Below, one piece after another: positions 1-7,070 of a stretch of 47,279 nucleotides of DNA; position 1 is the stretch's first letter, and every line of letters begins with the position of its first letter. This DNA is from Alteromonas sp. KUL42 (GTDB lineage Bacteria; Pseudomonadota; Gammaproteobacteria; Enterobacterales; Alteromonadaceae). The stretch lies in the NCBI RefSeq assembly GCF_006538325.1, contig NZ_BJKK01000026.1, positions 1 to 47,279 of the forward strand. Direction: 5' to 3'. The position numbers were made by a program, and so were the translations under genes. A model generated the notes under the pieces. The model was not told the origin of the DNA. It saw only the letters and a program-made list of their open reading frames with translations, and made no database searches.

Positions 1-1
1 G

Positions 2-259
2 CATGTACCTGAGCTTCAGCGTATGGGCGCTGAGATTGCTCTAGAAGCTAATTCTGCTGTATCAAAAGGTAGCTCAAAGCTTAAAGGGGCACCTGTCATG
101 GCAACGGATTTACGTGCCTCTGCTAGCCTTGTTATTGCTGGCCTAATCGCTGAAGGAGAAACCCACGTTAACCGCATCTATCATTTAGATAGAGGTTATG
201 AATCGATTGAAGAAAAGCTCGGTGGTCTTGGCGCTAATATTGAACGCGTAAAAGAGTAA
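2..259 (+). CDS. murA: UDP-N-acetylglucosamine 1-carboxyvinyltransferase MurA, C-terminal end (partial)
   Basis: Only the last 85 codons are present; the gene enters from the left edge in an open frame, with no start inside the window. The peptide begins HVPELQRMGAEI and contains ATDLRASASLV and IYHLDRGYE, which match the end of MurA, the cytoplasmic enzyme that transfers enolpyruvate from PEP to UDP-GlcNAc in the first committed step of peptidoglycan synthesis. The DLRASASL segment is a conserved active-site region of the family. It converges on degS and ends just before a shared hairpin terminator. Identification rests on family knowledge of these motifs and is firm despite the truncation. 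Confidence 0.95.
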   Translation, partial: HVPELQRMGAEIALEANSAVSKGSSKLKGAPVMATDLRASASLVIAGLIAEGETHVNRIYHLDRGYESIEEKLGGLGANIERVKE

Positions 260-285
260 AGGAATAAACGAGTAATGTCATATAA

Positions 286-310
286 AAAAAGCGCCTTTAA
301 GGTCGCTTTT
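286..310. terminator. Bidirectional terminator between murA and degS
   Basis: An A-rich arm reading AAAAAGCG pairs with CGCTTTTT across a short CCTTTAAGG core, giving a GC-capped hairpin with a T-run on each strand. It lies between two convergent genes and can stop transcription from both. Confidence 0.8.
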
Positions 311-356
311 TATTGTTAATCAAAGTATTGCAAGTTTTTGGTTAAGCCATAATCGA

Positions 357-1436
357 TTATTGATTAGCCCTCAATTCAGCTACTGTTGCTTTAATTGTTA
401 AAGGCTTGCCGTCTCGACTAAGCTCAATGGTAAGTTCTGTGCCAGGTGTGGTTTCTGCAATCATATCAAGGGTTTTTGAGGCACTTTCTAATCGCACGCC
501 ATCAATGGCGAGAATAATATCTCCCGGTCGCAAACCCGCAATATCAGCAGGGCTTCCTTTAGCGACGGCAGTCACATCGATACCAGGCCTATTGCGGTTC
601 TCGCTGCCAATGAATCCGAGCTGCCCGCGAATAACCCGTCCATTGCTAATAATTTCGTCCATTACACGCTTGGCTAACTCATATGGAACCGCGAAGTTTA
701 TGCCGTCTACATTGCGAACGCGGTTACGCGAGTCGCGCACTTGGAAATTAGCATTGGTAATGCCCAACAAAATACCGTTGCTGTCTACTAGTGCGCCACC
801 TGAATTACCTTGGTTTAGTACCGCGTCAGTTTGAATAAAATCAACGTAATTAGACAGTCCGTTTCTGCCGGCCCTGCTCACAATACCTTGAGTAATCGTT
901 TGGCCTAAATCGAAGGGGTTACCTATGGCCATAACAACATCACCCACGTGTGTGTCGGGTTCTGATACTTGAGGAATAATATGCAAGTTGTCTGCCGTGA
1001 CCTTTAAAACGGCTAGGTCGGTTAACGAGTCTGTTCCGACGATTTGCGCTTCTAAAATACGACCATCTTGAACCGCTACATAAATACTATCCGCGTCTTC
1101 TACAACATGATGGCAGGTTAAAATGTAACCGTTCTCTGTCATAATAACGCCTGAGCCTAAGCTTGTTCGCTCTCGAGGCTGATTTCTGAAAAAGCCAGAA
1201 TCATTTTCAATACTAACACTGTAAATGTTAACAACAGCGGGGGCTGAGCGACTCAATGCGGAGAAGTAACTTTCTCTACTTGCACTAACAGAAGGCTCAG
1301 AAAACCAGCCTTGCGTAAACTTACCACCCTGACGGAGCTCAGGTAAGAAAAGCAAAAGCAACGCGGCTACAGTTACGCCAAGTAAAACAGATTTGAATAA
1401 AAAGTTAGTTATTGAGCGGCCAATCACGAAATACAC
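357..1436 (-). CDS. degS: DegS-type periplasmic serine endoprotease, membrane anchored
   Basis: 359 residues, close to the usual DegS length of about 355. One N-terminal membrane segment (about residues 14-32) is followed by a trypsin-like domain with the triad His110 (TCHHVV), Asp140 (LTDLAVLK) and Ser212 (GNSGGAL), then a single PDZ domain (about 270-355). One PDZ plus a membrane anchor separates it from DegQ and DegP. In the family, DegS cuts the anti-sigma factor RseA when its PDZ domain senses misfolded outer-membrane proteins, and so starts the sigma-E response; that role is inferred here. The first codon is GTG with a weak ribosome site. A second GTG three codons later (giving MIGRSITN) fits the family N-terminus equally well. 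The paralogue degQ lies 5.6 kb away with unrelated genes between. Confidence 0.93.
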   Translation of the reverse strand: MYFVIGRSITNFLFKSVLLGVTVAALLLLFLPELRQGGKFTQGWFSEPSVSASRESYFSALSRSAPAVVNIYSVSIENDSGFFRNQPRERTSLGSGVIMTENGYILTCHHVVEDADSIYVAVQDGRILEAQIVGTDSLTDLAVLKVTADNLHIIPQVSEPDTHVGDVVMAIGNPFDLGQTITQGIVSRAGRNGLSNYVDFIQTDAVLNQGNSGGALVDSNGILLGITNANFQVRDSRNRVRNVDGINFAVPYELAKRVMDEIISNGRVIRGQLGFIGSENRNRPGIDVTAVAKGSPADIAGLRPGDIILAIDGVRLESASKTLDMIAETTPGTELTIELSRDGKPLTIKATVAELRANQ

Positions 1437-1729
1437 TTAATTTTTCTAGTATTGCTACTAGGTTTGAGCAGGCTGATATACGATTCAACACATCTTAAAA
1501 CCAGATTGCAGTACTGTCATTTTATAATTATACAAGCACACTTAGTGTACTAATGAACGGAGAATAATATCCGTATGTCTACTCATTGTAGCGAACATGC
1601 CTTTCAAAAATAGGCATGTAGCACGGTTATAAAGCATTGGCGTAAGCATTTAAATTTGGTGTAACAATTACTATGTGCTTCACGCTGGGAAACCATACCT
1701 CAAAAAAATCAATCCAGTTACCAATTTAT

Positions 1730-1748
1730 GATAATGAGTATCAATAAG
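1730..1748. promoter_or_regulatory. Fur-box-like sequence (weak)
   Basis: GATAATGAGTATCAATAAG matches 14 of 19 positions of the classical Fur box consensus, including an intact GATAATGA half. No recognisable iron gene follows it, so it may be chance or an orphan site. Confidence 0.22.
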
Positions 1749-2098
1749 TAGAGGATATCACTTTATTGAATAAACTACCGTATTGATAGGTAAAATTTGT
1801 TTTCAAAAGTGATTAAAGCTAACGAGCGTATTTCATGTCGTCACTATTTAACGGTGTTGTTGTTGATCAAAAAACTATCATACTTTTCATTCAGGAATAA
1901 GACCTATTCGCCAATCGCTAAATTTATCATCTTTTATTATGAACTCTTGAAGAGTAGGCACGAATTACGCTACAAAAAAGAATCATTTTAAATGGCTTGA
2001 ATGTACATATAGCAAACAATTTTCCTTTCCCCTGAATACTCAGACGTAAAAGATGTTCTGCTGTGAACACAAGTAGCCAAAATAGATAATGAAATTAA

Positions 2099-2128
2099 GT
2101 ATAACGAGCTTAAATACGTTTGTTATGC
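2099..2128 (+). repeat. attC-like 3' end upstream of parDE
   Basis: The stretch ends CGTTTGTTATGC, the form taken by the right end of Vibrio-type integron attC sites (core GTTRRRY-like, here GTTATGC at 2122-2128). GTATAAC at its left is a near-complement of GTTATGC. The matching 5' half of a full attC was not found upstream, so this is at best a remnant. See the companion element after parE. Confidence 0.4.
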
Positions 2129-2132
2129 GCTA

Positions 2133-2167
2133 TTGACTTACAGCGCGAAAATACCATAATCAGGTAT
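2133..2167 (+). promoter_or_regulatory. parDE promoter with overlapping inverted repeat
   Basis: TTGACT (2133-2138) and CATAAT (2155-2160) are spaced 16 bp apart, a good sigma-70 promoter. ATACC (2151-2155) and GGTAT (2163-2167) form an inverted repeat across the -10 box, where a ribbon-helix-helix antitoxin would be expected to bind for autorepression. The operator role is inferred. Confidence 0.55.
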
Positions 2168-2190
2168 ATATTGGTACTTGGGGAAAGCAA

Positions 2191-2433
2191 ATGGCTAAAA
2201 ATACCAGCATTACTCTTGGTGACCATTTTGATGGCTTTATTGCTAGCCAAATTCAAACTGGTCGATATGGCTCAGCGAGCGAAGTAATTCGTTCAGCTCT
2301 TCGCTTGCTAGAAACACAGGAGACCAAATTAAGCACTTTGCGTCAATTACTTGTAGCGGGTGAAGAAAGCGGCGAGGCTGAATACGACCTTGAACACCTG
2401 ATATCAGAACTAGATGGTGAATTAAAAGAGTGA
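2191..2433 (+). CDS. parD: ParD-family antitoxin (ribbon-helix-helix)
   Basis: 80 residues. The N-terminal segment (KNTSITLGDHFDGFIASQIQTGRYGSASEV, written here only as a description of residues 3-33) is the ParD/CopG-like beta strand and two helices that bind DNA as a dimer. The acidic C-terminal tail (EYDLEHLISELDGELKE) is the expected toxin-wrapping part. A GGGGA ribosome site precedes ATG. The stop codon overlaps the GTG start of the toxin gene (GTGA), so the two are translationally coupled. ParD neutralises ParE and represses its own promoter in characterised systems. attC-like ends flank the pair, suggesting it arrived as an integron cassette. Confidence 0.88.
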   Translation: MAKNTSITLGDHFDGFIASQIQTGRYGSASEVIRSALRLLETQETKLSTLRQLLVAGEESGEAEYDLEHLISELDGELKE

Positions 2434-2732
2434 AACCATTTAAGCTAACTGTACTCGCAATATCTGATTTAAAAGATATCGCGTTATTTACGCAACGGAA
2501 ATGGGGCCGAGAGCAGCGTAATTTTTACCTAAAGCAGTTCGACGATTCATTTTGGATGTTGTCTGAAAATCCTGACATCGGCAAAAGCTGCGACGAAATA
2601 ATAGACGGGTACAGAAAGTTTCCGCAAGGTAGTCACGTTATTTTCTACAAGCAAACTGGTAGCCAAGAAATTCTGATTATAAGAATTCTTCATAAAAGTA
2701 TGGATGTAAATCCTTTACGCTTTGGCGCATAA
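2430..2732 (+). CDS. parE: ParE-family toxin (RelE/ParE superfamily)
   Basis: 100 residues starting with GTG that overlaps the parD stop. The protein has the ParE layout: N-terminal helices with DLKDIALFTQRKWG, then the PDIGKSCDEI segment, a GYRKFPQGSHVIFYK strand pair, and a C-terminal IIRILHKSMD strand. ParE toxins act on DNA gyrase, while relatives cleave mRNA; the target here is not shown by the sequence. The length is normal and the frame intact, so the pair looks functional. The stop codon is immediately followed by an attC-like 5' end (GCATAACGCCCGC), a common arrangement for toxin-antitoxin cassettes in chromosomal integrons. Confidence 0.88.
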   Translation: MKPFKLTVLAISDLKDIALFTQRKWGREQRNFYLKQFDDSFWMLSENPDIGKSCDEIIDGYRKFPQGSHVIFYKQTGSQEILIIRILHKSMDVNPLRFGA

Positions 2733-2759
2733 CGCCCGCTCAAGTGGTGAGCAACGCTA
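2727..2759 (+). repeat. attC-like 5' end directly after parE
   Basis: GCATAACGCCCGCTCAAG around the parE stop codon, followed by a GAGCAACGC segment, resembles the 5' (R''-L'') half of a Vibrio or Shewanella-type attC site. The complementary 3' half (expected to end GGGCGTTATGC) was not found in the next 300 bases, so the site is incomplete. Confidence 0.4.
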
Positions 2760-3122
2760 CCACAGCACTTTTTCACTTCCGCATTCCGATTCTCACATAG
2801 CAAACCGAAGCTTAGTGTGACAATAAATATTGAAACTTAGAACCCATCAAAGTGGTTATCCAAAGAAAGTATGCCAATAAAGTTCGAAACTTATTTGTGC
2901 ATAACAAAGTTACAAAACCGACAGGCGGTTCTGTACGTAAACCCGCCCTTCGCTGTTTAAAATAATAAGTTACTGGCAGATTCTAATGTATCCCTATACA
3001 ACTTGAATCGAGTTTCATGGTGTTACTGGGTTTTTACGGTCCAAATGAGTAAAAATTTATAGATATTACAATTTCCTATATAATGAAGAGCGAGGGTTTA
3101 ACCAGAATTACTACGGTGATTA
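2760..3122. other. Gene-free AT-rich stretch upstream of the ToxR-like gene
   Basis: No coding frame with a plausible start and family. The sequence contains another GCATAAC word at about 2898 but no pairing partner. The promoter of the downstream regulator presumably lies here (an AT-rich TATAATGAAG stretch near 3078-3087). Confidence 0.5.
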
Positions 3123-4043
3123 ATGAGCAACTACAATGATGTTTCGTTTGACGAATTAAGATTCGTCGCTATGAAAAATGGTGAGACACTCACTTTAAAT
3201 CCCCTTAGTTTTAAACTGCTTCAAACTTTGGCAAAAGCAAATGGCGACGTTGTGTCTATTAAGTCACTACTAGACACTATTTGGCATGAAAAAATAGTCA
3301 GCCCAGAAACGCTAAAACAGCGAGTATTCGTCCTTCGAAAAGCACTAGATGAATCTTCAATCAATGGGCTGGAAGTTCAGGCGGTTAGGGGCGAAGGATA
3401 TAGACTGTTAATTGAAAATTTGAATGAAATGCATCAGGGTAAGTCCAGAGTACAAGAACCTAAAAAGAAGATTTTCAGCACTCAGAATCAATTTAAGTAT
3501 GGCCGCTATGTCGCATCATTTTGTTTCGCGTTCGTTGTTATTGCAATCACCATATTTGCACTTTCACCTCAACAAGGTGACAAGGTGAATGCTAACAATC
3601 GCATTGCTCTTTGGTCCAATGTTCTGCCTGCACATATGGCGGACTCAGCCAAACAGGTTTACTCAACTTGGGATCACATGCTTACACAAACAAGTAAAAC
3701 ATCGTCATTACAATTAGTAATGTCAAATCAACGACATGAACTCTCTACTCCTATTCAAGCTAGAAAAGATCGACTTGCGTTGATCAGCTATTTTGAAGTA
3801 ATTGAGAGCAACAATGATACAACAATTACACTAAAGATTGTAGAGCCCACTACAGCAACAATATTGCGTTCAAATATGTTTAGCCTGGAATCGGATCCAG
3901 TTTTTACTGACACACTGGAATCGCAATTGAACGGTATTAAGTCGCTCGTTTCTTCTAACAAATTGTATTTAAACAAACAACAAAAGGACTATGCTAACGA
4001 CCCTATATGGGCCGAATTACGGGCACTTGCTAACTCATCATAA
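3123..4043 (+). CDS. ToxR/CadC-like membrane-bound transcriptional regulator
   Basis: 306 residues. Residues about 5-97 form an OmpR/PhoB-type winged helix (LNPLSFKLLQTLAKANGD, ETLKQRVFVLRKAL, then the wing VRGEGYRLL). A linker rich in Lys/Arg leads to one membrane segment (about 129-147), and the remaining 155 residues would be periplasmic. This is the ToxR/CadC plan, in which a signal sensed outside the membrane controls DNA binding inside. The periplasmic part is not recognised. The gene precedes two exported hydrolases on the same strand, so control of those genes is a reasonable guess but is not shown by the sequence. Confidence 0.8.
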   Translation: MSNYNDVSFDELRFVAMKNGETLTLNPLSFKLLQTLAKANGDVVSIKSLLDTIWHEKIVSPETLKQRVFVLRKALDESSINGLEVQAVRGEGYRLLIENLNEMHQGKSRVQEPKKKIFSTQNQFKYGRYVASFCFAFVVIAITIFALSPQQGDKVNANNRIALWSNVLPAHMADSAKQVYSTWDHMLTQTSKTSSLQLVMSNQRHELSTPIQARKDRLALISYFEVIESNNDTTITLKIVEPTTATILRSNMFSLESDPVFTDTLESQLNGIKSLVSSNKLYLNKQQKDYANDPIWAELRALANSS

Positions 4044-4115
4044 CCATTCATAACCCTACTTTACTCACGCTTTCTGGGAGATACATGCTCAACTTAGCAA
4101 AAAAAGGAGCATGTT

Positions 4116-5558
4116 ATGAATATACGATTAGTCTTGATCTTGGCCTGTTTTATTTGCACGCCATCTGCTTTCGCTGGTGATTCAAATACGAGTCAGCCGA
4201 GTCAGAATAAAAAGAATCAAAATTACGAGCAACAACTTACCAATTTACTTAGCAGCCTAAATACAATAACGGGTGTTCCCGGATTCTCAGTATCTGTAGT
4301 GCATAAGGGAAAACTTGTTGCTTCAGTAGCGACCGGATTCTCTGACTTGAAAAGCAAAGTCCCAACAAAACCTGACACAACGTTTAGATTGGCAAGTGTT
4401 TCCAAAATTGTTGGAGCTACGATGCTTGCAGAGTTGGTAGTAAATGAACAGCTAGATCCTGATCAGGGTATTGGTCATTACTATCCCGAATTAAACTCAA
4501 AGTACCACGGCATTACCATCAGGCAGCTACTATCGCACACGTCAGGTATGCCTCATTATCAACTAAAAGACTATGATATCTATGACGATCATTATTCCAC
4601 AGCGATTGAAGCAGTAAACACACTAAAAAATCGAGACTTAGTATCACGTCCAGGATATGCGTATCTTTACTCTACTCATGGATACACGCTAGCCGGCGCT
4701 TTATATGAAAAAGTTACGGCACAACCGCTAACCAAAAGTATTCAAGACTTTATCAGTCGTTGGACAGGGAAGAATACTCCGGCCATTGAGAACATACATA
4801 GTCTACGAAAAGAAAGTACAAGACTTTATGAGCTGAATAAATCAGGGGCGAAACACATTGAATATGGAGAGAAATCTTACAGCATATTTGGTGCAGGTCT
4901 CTTGGCGACATCAGAAGATTTAGCCAGTTTTGGTGCAAAAGTTCTCCACAGAGCAAAGAACAATCAAGCGTATCGTGAACTTTTATTTACCCCAACACAA
5001 ACGCTAGGCGGTAAGGTTGTTGAAGACCGCCAATTTCAGGTTGGATTTGGTTGGCGTATCGATGAAGATCCTTATGGTCGGCAAGTATATCACCATGCCG
5101 GTTCTACACCTGGGGCTCGCTCCATTCTAGCGATTTACCCCGAACATGATTTAAGCATTGCATTTCTTTCTAACAGTAGTTGGGTTGCTTCAATCGAACA
5201 ATTGGTTTTTGCACTCGCAAGTTTGTACATTGATGACGCGAATAACACTGTAATGAAAAGCTCAAAGTATCAGATTACGAGCAATAACAAACAACTAGCA
5301 GGCACTACCCAATGTCAATCAAACCAATGTACGTTAACTGACAATACAACCGATTTTGCGCAGTGGTTAAATTCGTTTAATTCGAGTAGAAAGCCCGTAG
5401 AAGAGTGGCCTGTTTTCATTTATGACGTCGGCAATGCTCAACGACTCTTAATGGTGAATAAAGTGGGTATTGCTGCGTTTGAAGGACAGCGGCACTCCTT
5501 TGCAGGAAAAGTGGGTAAGGACCAAAGCTATGCCATTCAATTTCATCAAGCAAAATAA
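4116..5558 (+). CDS. Exported serine hydrolase of the beta-lactamase class C / PBP fold
   Basis: 480 residues with a clear signal peptide (cleavage after SAFA, residue 20). The fold motifs are present: SxxK at Ser94-Lys97 (SVSK), the second motif at Tyr185 as YST rather than the usual YxN, and the third motif as HAG (327-329) in the KTG/HxG position. LLSHTSGMP (138-146) is typical of the esterase, D-aminopeptidase and class C group. A poorly conserved tail of about 120 residues follows. The likely activity is hydrolysis of an ester, amide or peptide in the periplasm; substrate unknown, and true beta-lactamase activity is not implied. AAGGAG precedes the start. It probably forms a unit with the alpha/beta hydrolase 29 bases downstream. 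Confidence 0.85.
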   Translation: MNIRLVLILACFICTPSAFAGDSNTSQPSQNKKNQNYEQQLTNLLSSLNTITGVPGFSVSVVHKGKLVASVATGFSDLKSKVPTKPDTTFRLASVSKIVGATMLAELVVNEQLDPDQGIGHYYPELNSKYHGITIRQLLSHTSGMPHYQLKDYDIYDDHYSTAIEAVNTLKNRDLVSRPGYAYLYSTHGYTLAGALYEKVTAQPLTKSIQDFISRWTGKNTPAIENIHSLRKESTRLYELNKSGAKHIEYGEKSYSIFGAGLLATSEDLASFGAKVLHRAKNNQAYRELLFTPTQTLGGKVVEDRQFQVGFGWRIDEDPYGRQVYHHAGSTPGARSILAIYPEHDLSIAFLSNSSWVASIEQLVFALASLYIDDANNTVMKSSKYQITSNNKQLAGTTQCQSNQCTLTDNTTDFAQWLNSFNSSRKPVEEWPVFIYDVGNAQRLLMVNKVGIAAFEGQRHSFAGKVGKDQSYAIQFHQAK

Positions 5559-5587
5559 TCTTCAAACATCGAAAAAGGAAACATGTA

Positions 5588-6589
5588 ATGTTGCAAAAAT
5601 TCCGCGCTCTATTGTTAACGCTTCTATTTACTCATTGTACGATGTCAATGGCGCAAACTGACAGTTCAGTTCTTCCCAAACCGTTTGGTCAAGGCACTTA
5701 TGTACCCAGTATGTTTGGGCAGATATACTATGAAGCAGACGGTGAAGGAATACCTGTCGTAATGATCAATGGTGGGCCTGGTGCTGCTCGCACCGTGTTT
5801 TGGGGGGCGCTCGACTTTTTAAAGCCCCATGGTTATCAAATTATCTACTTTGATGAAACTGGGGTCGGCAGAGCGACTAGAGAAATTCCACAGAAGTTTT
5901 CACCGGCCATTACCGTCGAGGATATAGAAACTTTACGTAAACATTTAAACGTTCCTAAGCTTATATTGGCAGGCCACTCTTACGGCGGTATTCCAGCAGT
6001 ACAATACGCCCTGACATATCCAGAAAATATTGAAAAATTGATAATGTTAAGTGCGTCAGCTGATGGGCATAGTCAACAGATGAATGTTGACGCGGCGAAG
6101 TACCTGCGAAAAACATTTTTTCCACAAGAATGGGAGCAAATGGAAGAGATCAGAGCCAAAGGCGTGTTAACTAGCAGTGCTGAGTATATGAAAGCCTTTT
6201 ATAACAGAGCCATTGGTAATATGTCTGATTGGTATGACCCAAGCAAACGTGCTGGTCTACGCAAGTATCGCTCAAATGATATTCGAGACCGCTCGAATAT
6301 TGAAGTATACAAAGATATGGCAGGTGCCGACCCTGAGGTAAAAATTTCCGGTACCCTAAAGAACGTTGTCATAAACGAGACTATGTTCAAAGACTACGCA
6401 ATTCCAACATTAATTCTAAATGGCCGGAAGGATTGGAAAACAACGCCAGAAATGGCCTATAGATTCTTTAAAATGCTGCCAGAAGGCACTGCCACTATTC
6501 AGTTTTTGGAAGAAACTGGTCATTGGACCTGGGCAGAGCAACCTGATGAGTTTGCCAACACAGTTATTCAATTTATGAAGAATAATTAG
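5588..6589 (+). CDS. Exported alpha/beta hydrolase, proline iminopeptidase-like
   Basis: 333 residues with a signal peptide (about 1-22, SMA|QT). The oxyanion-hole motif NGGPG (61-65) replaces the HGGPG of proline iminopeptidases. The nucleophile elbow is GHSYGG with Ser131, and likely acid and base are Asp282 (GRKDW) and His312 (TGHWTW). This is the peptidase S33 / alpha-beta hydrolase family. Cleavage of N-terminal prolyl peptides is possible, but the family is broad and the substrate cannot be read from sequence. A GGAAAC ribosome site sits before ATG, in a leader resembling that of the preceding hydrolase gene. The two exported hydrolases and the ToxR-like protein may be one small regulated locus. 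Confidence 0.85.
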   Translation: MLQKFRALLLTLLFTHCTMSMAQTDSSVLPKPFGQGTYVPSMFGQIYYEADGEGIPVVMINGGPGAARTVFWGALDFLKPHGYQIIYFDETGVGRATREIPQKFSPAITVEDIETLRKHLNVPKLILAGHSYGGIPAVQYALTYPENIEKLIMLSASADGHSQQMNVDAAKYLRKTFFPQEWEQMEEIRAKGVLTSSAEYMKAFYNRAIGNMSDWYDPSKRAGLRKYRSNDIRDRSNIEVYKDMAGADPEVKISGTLKNVVINETMFKDYAIPTLILNGRKDWKTTPEMAYRFFKMLPEGTATIQFLEETGHWTWAEQPDEFANTVIQFMKNN

Positions 6590-7004
6590 ATTTTATTATT
6601 ATCTTGTCCGAGTCTGGAACTGGCTTGTTAGCAACTATTGCAACCCATTTCCGAGCTCGGGACAATCGACTCAAGTTCGAATTATCCCCGCTGTAAATTT
6701 GAAATTTGGTGACTATCGAAAATCTTAAACTTGAAATCAGCTGTGGTCCTCTAATGCGCAGATATAATTGACCGACACTCGACCATTTCGATTGGGACTA
6801 CTGCAAAAAAGTGTTCCGTTAATCATATAAGACCGAACAACTATTTTCGCACGTGGGCCGAATGACTGCTATTTGTCTATTGCTGCCCAATATATCAAGA
6901 ACATTAAAGTGTGGTGCTTTTATGTTTTGTATGACTGCCTTTTGTTTGGGAGATACTTTTCTACAAATCCACAGCTGTGCTTTTGAATAATTAAATGTAA
7001 ACAA
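6590..7004. other. Gene-free stretch between the hydrolase and degQ
   Basis: No believable gene; a 65-codon minus-strand frame here has no family signal. TTGTCCGAG (6604-6612) and CTCGGGACAA (6655-6664) can pair with one bulge to close a large stem-loop after the hydrolase gene. The block near 6850-6895 resembles degenerate intergenic repeats seen in marine gammaproteobacteria, but I cannot name it. Confidence 0.45.
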
Positions 7005-7029
7005 AAACAGCGCCATAAAGGCGCTGTTT
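7005..7029 (-). terminator. degQ terminator
   Basis: A perfect 10-bp stem, AAACAGCGCC with GGCGCTGTTT, around an ATAAA loop. On the minus strand it is followed by TTGTTT. It lies 41 bases past the degQ stop codon. Confidence 0.85.
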
Positions 7030-7070
7030 GAACGTTCTAAATATAACGTGTATAACTGGTAGAACGTGAA

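Larger units (their letters stand above)
1437..2132. other. Non-coding stretch between degS and parD
   Basis: No convincing gene. It holds an 8-bp perfect inverted repeat (ACATGCCT at 1595-1602 and AGGCATGT at 1612-1619), a Fur-box-like element at 1730-1748, and an integron attC-like 3' end at about 2099-2128. The only open frame, at 1797-1991, starts with TTG, lacks a ribosome site and has no recognisable family. Confidence 0.6.

Noticed and set aside
406..834. 142-residue plus-strand frame over degS
   Set aside because: It lies antisense to a well-supported protease gene and its sequence follows the complementary codons of the PDZ and protease domains.
1595..1619. ACATGCCT inverted repeat as a terminator
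   Set aside because: No T-run on either side and no gene ending next to it.
1797..1991. 64-residue open frame between degS and parD
   Set aside because: TTG start, no ribosome site, AT-rich random composition and no recognisable motif.
6819..7016. 65-residue minus-strand frame near degQ
   Set aside because: It overlaps the degQ terminator, lacks a ribosome site, and resembles degenerate intergenic sequence.
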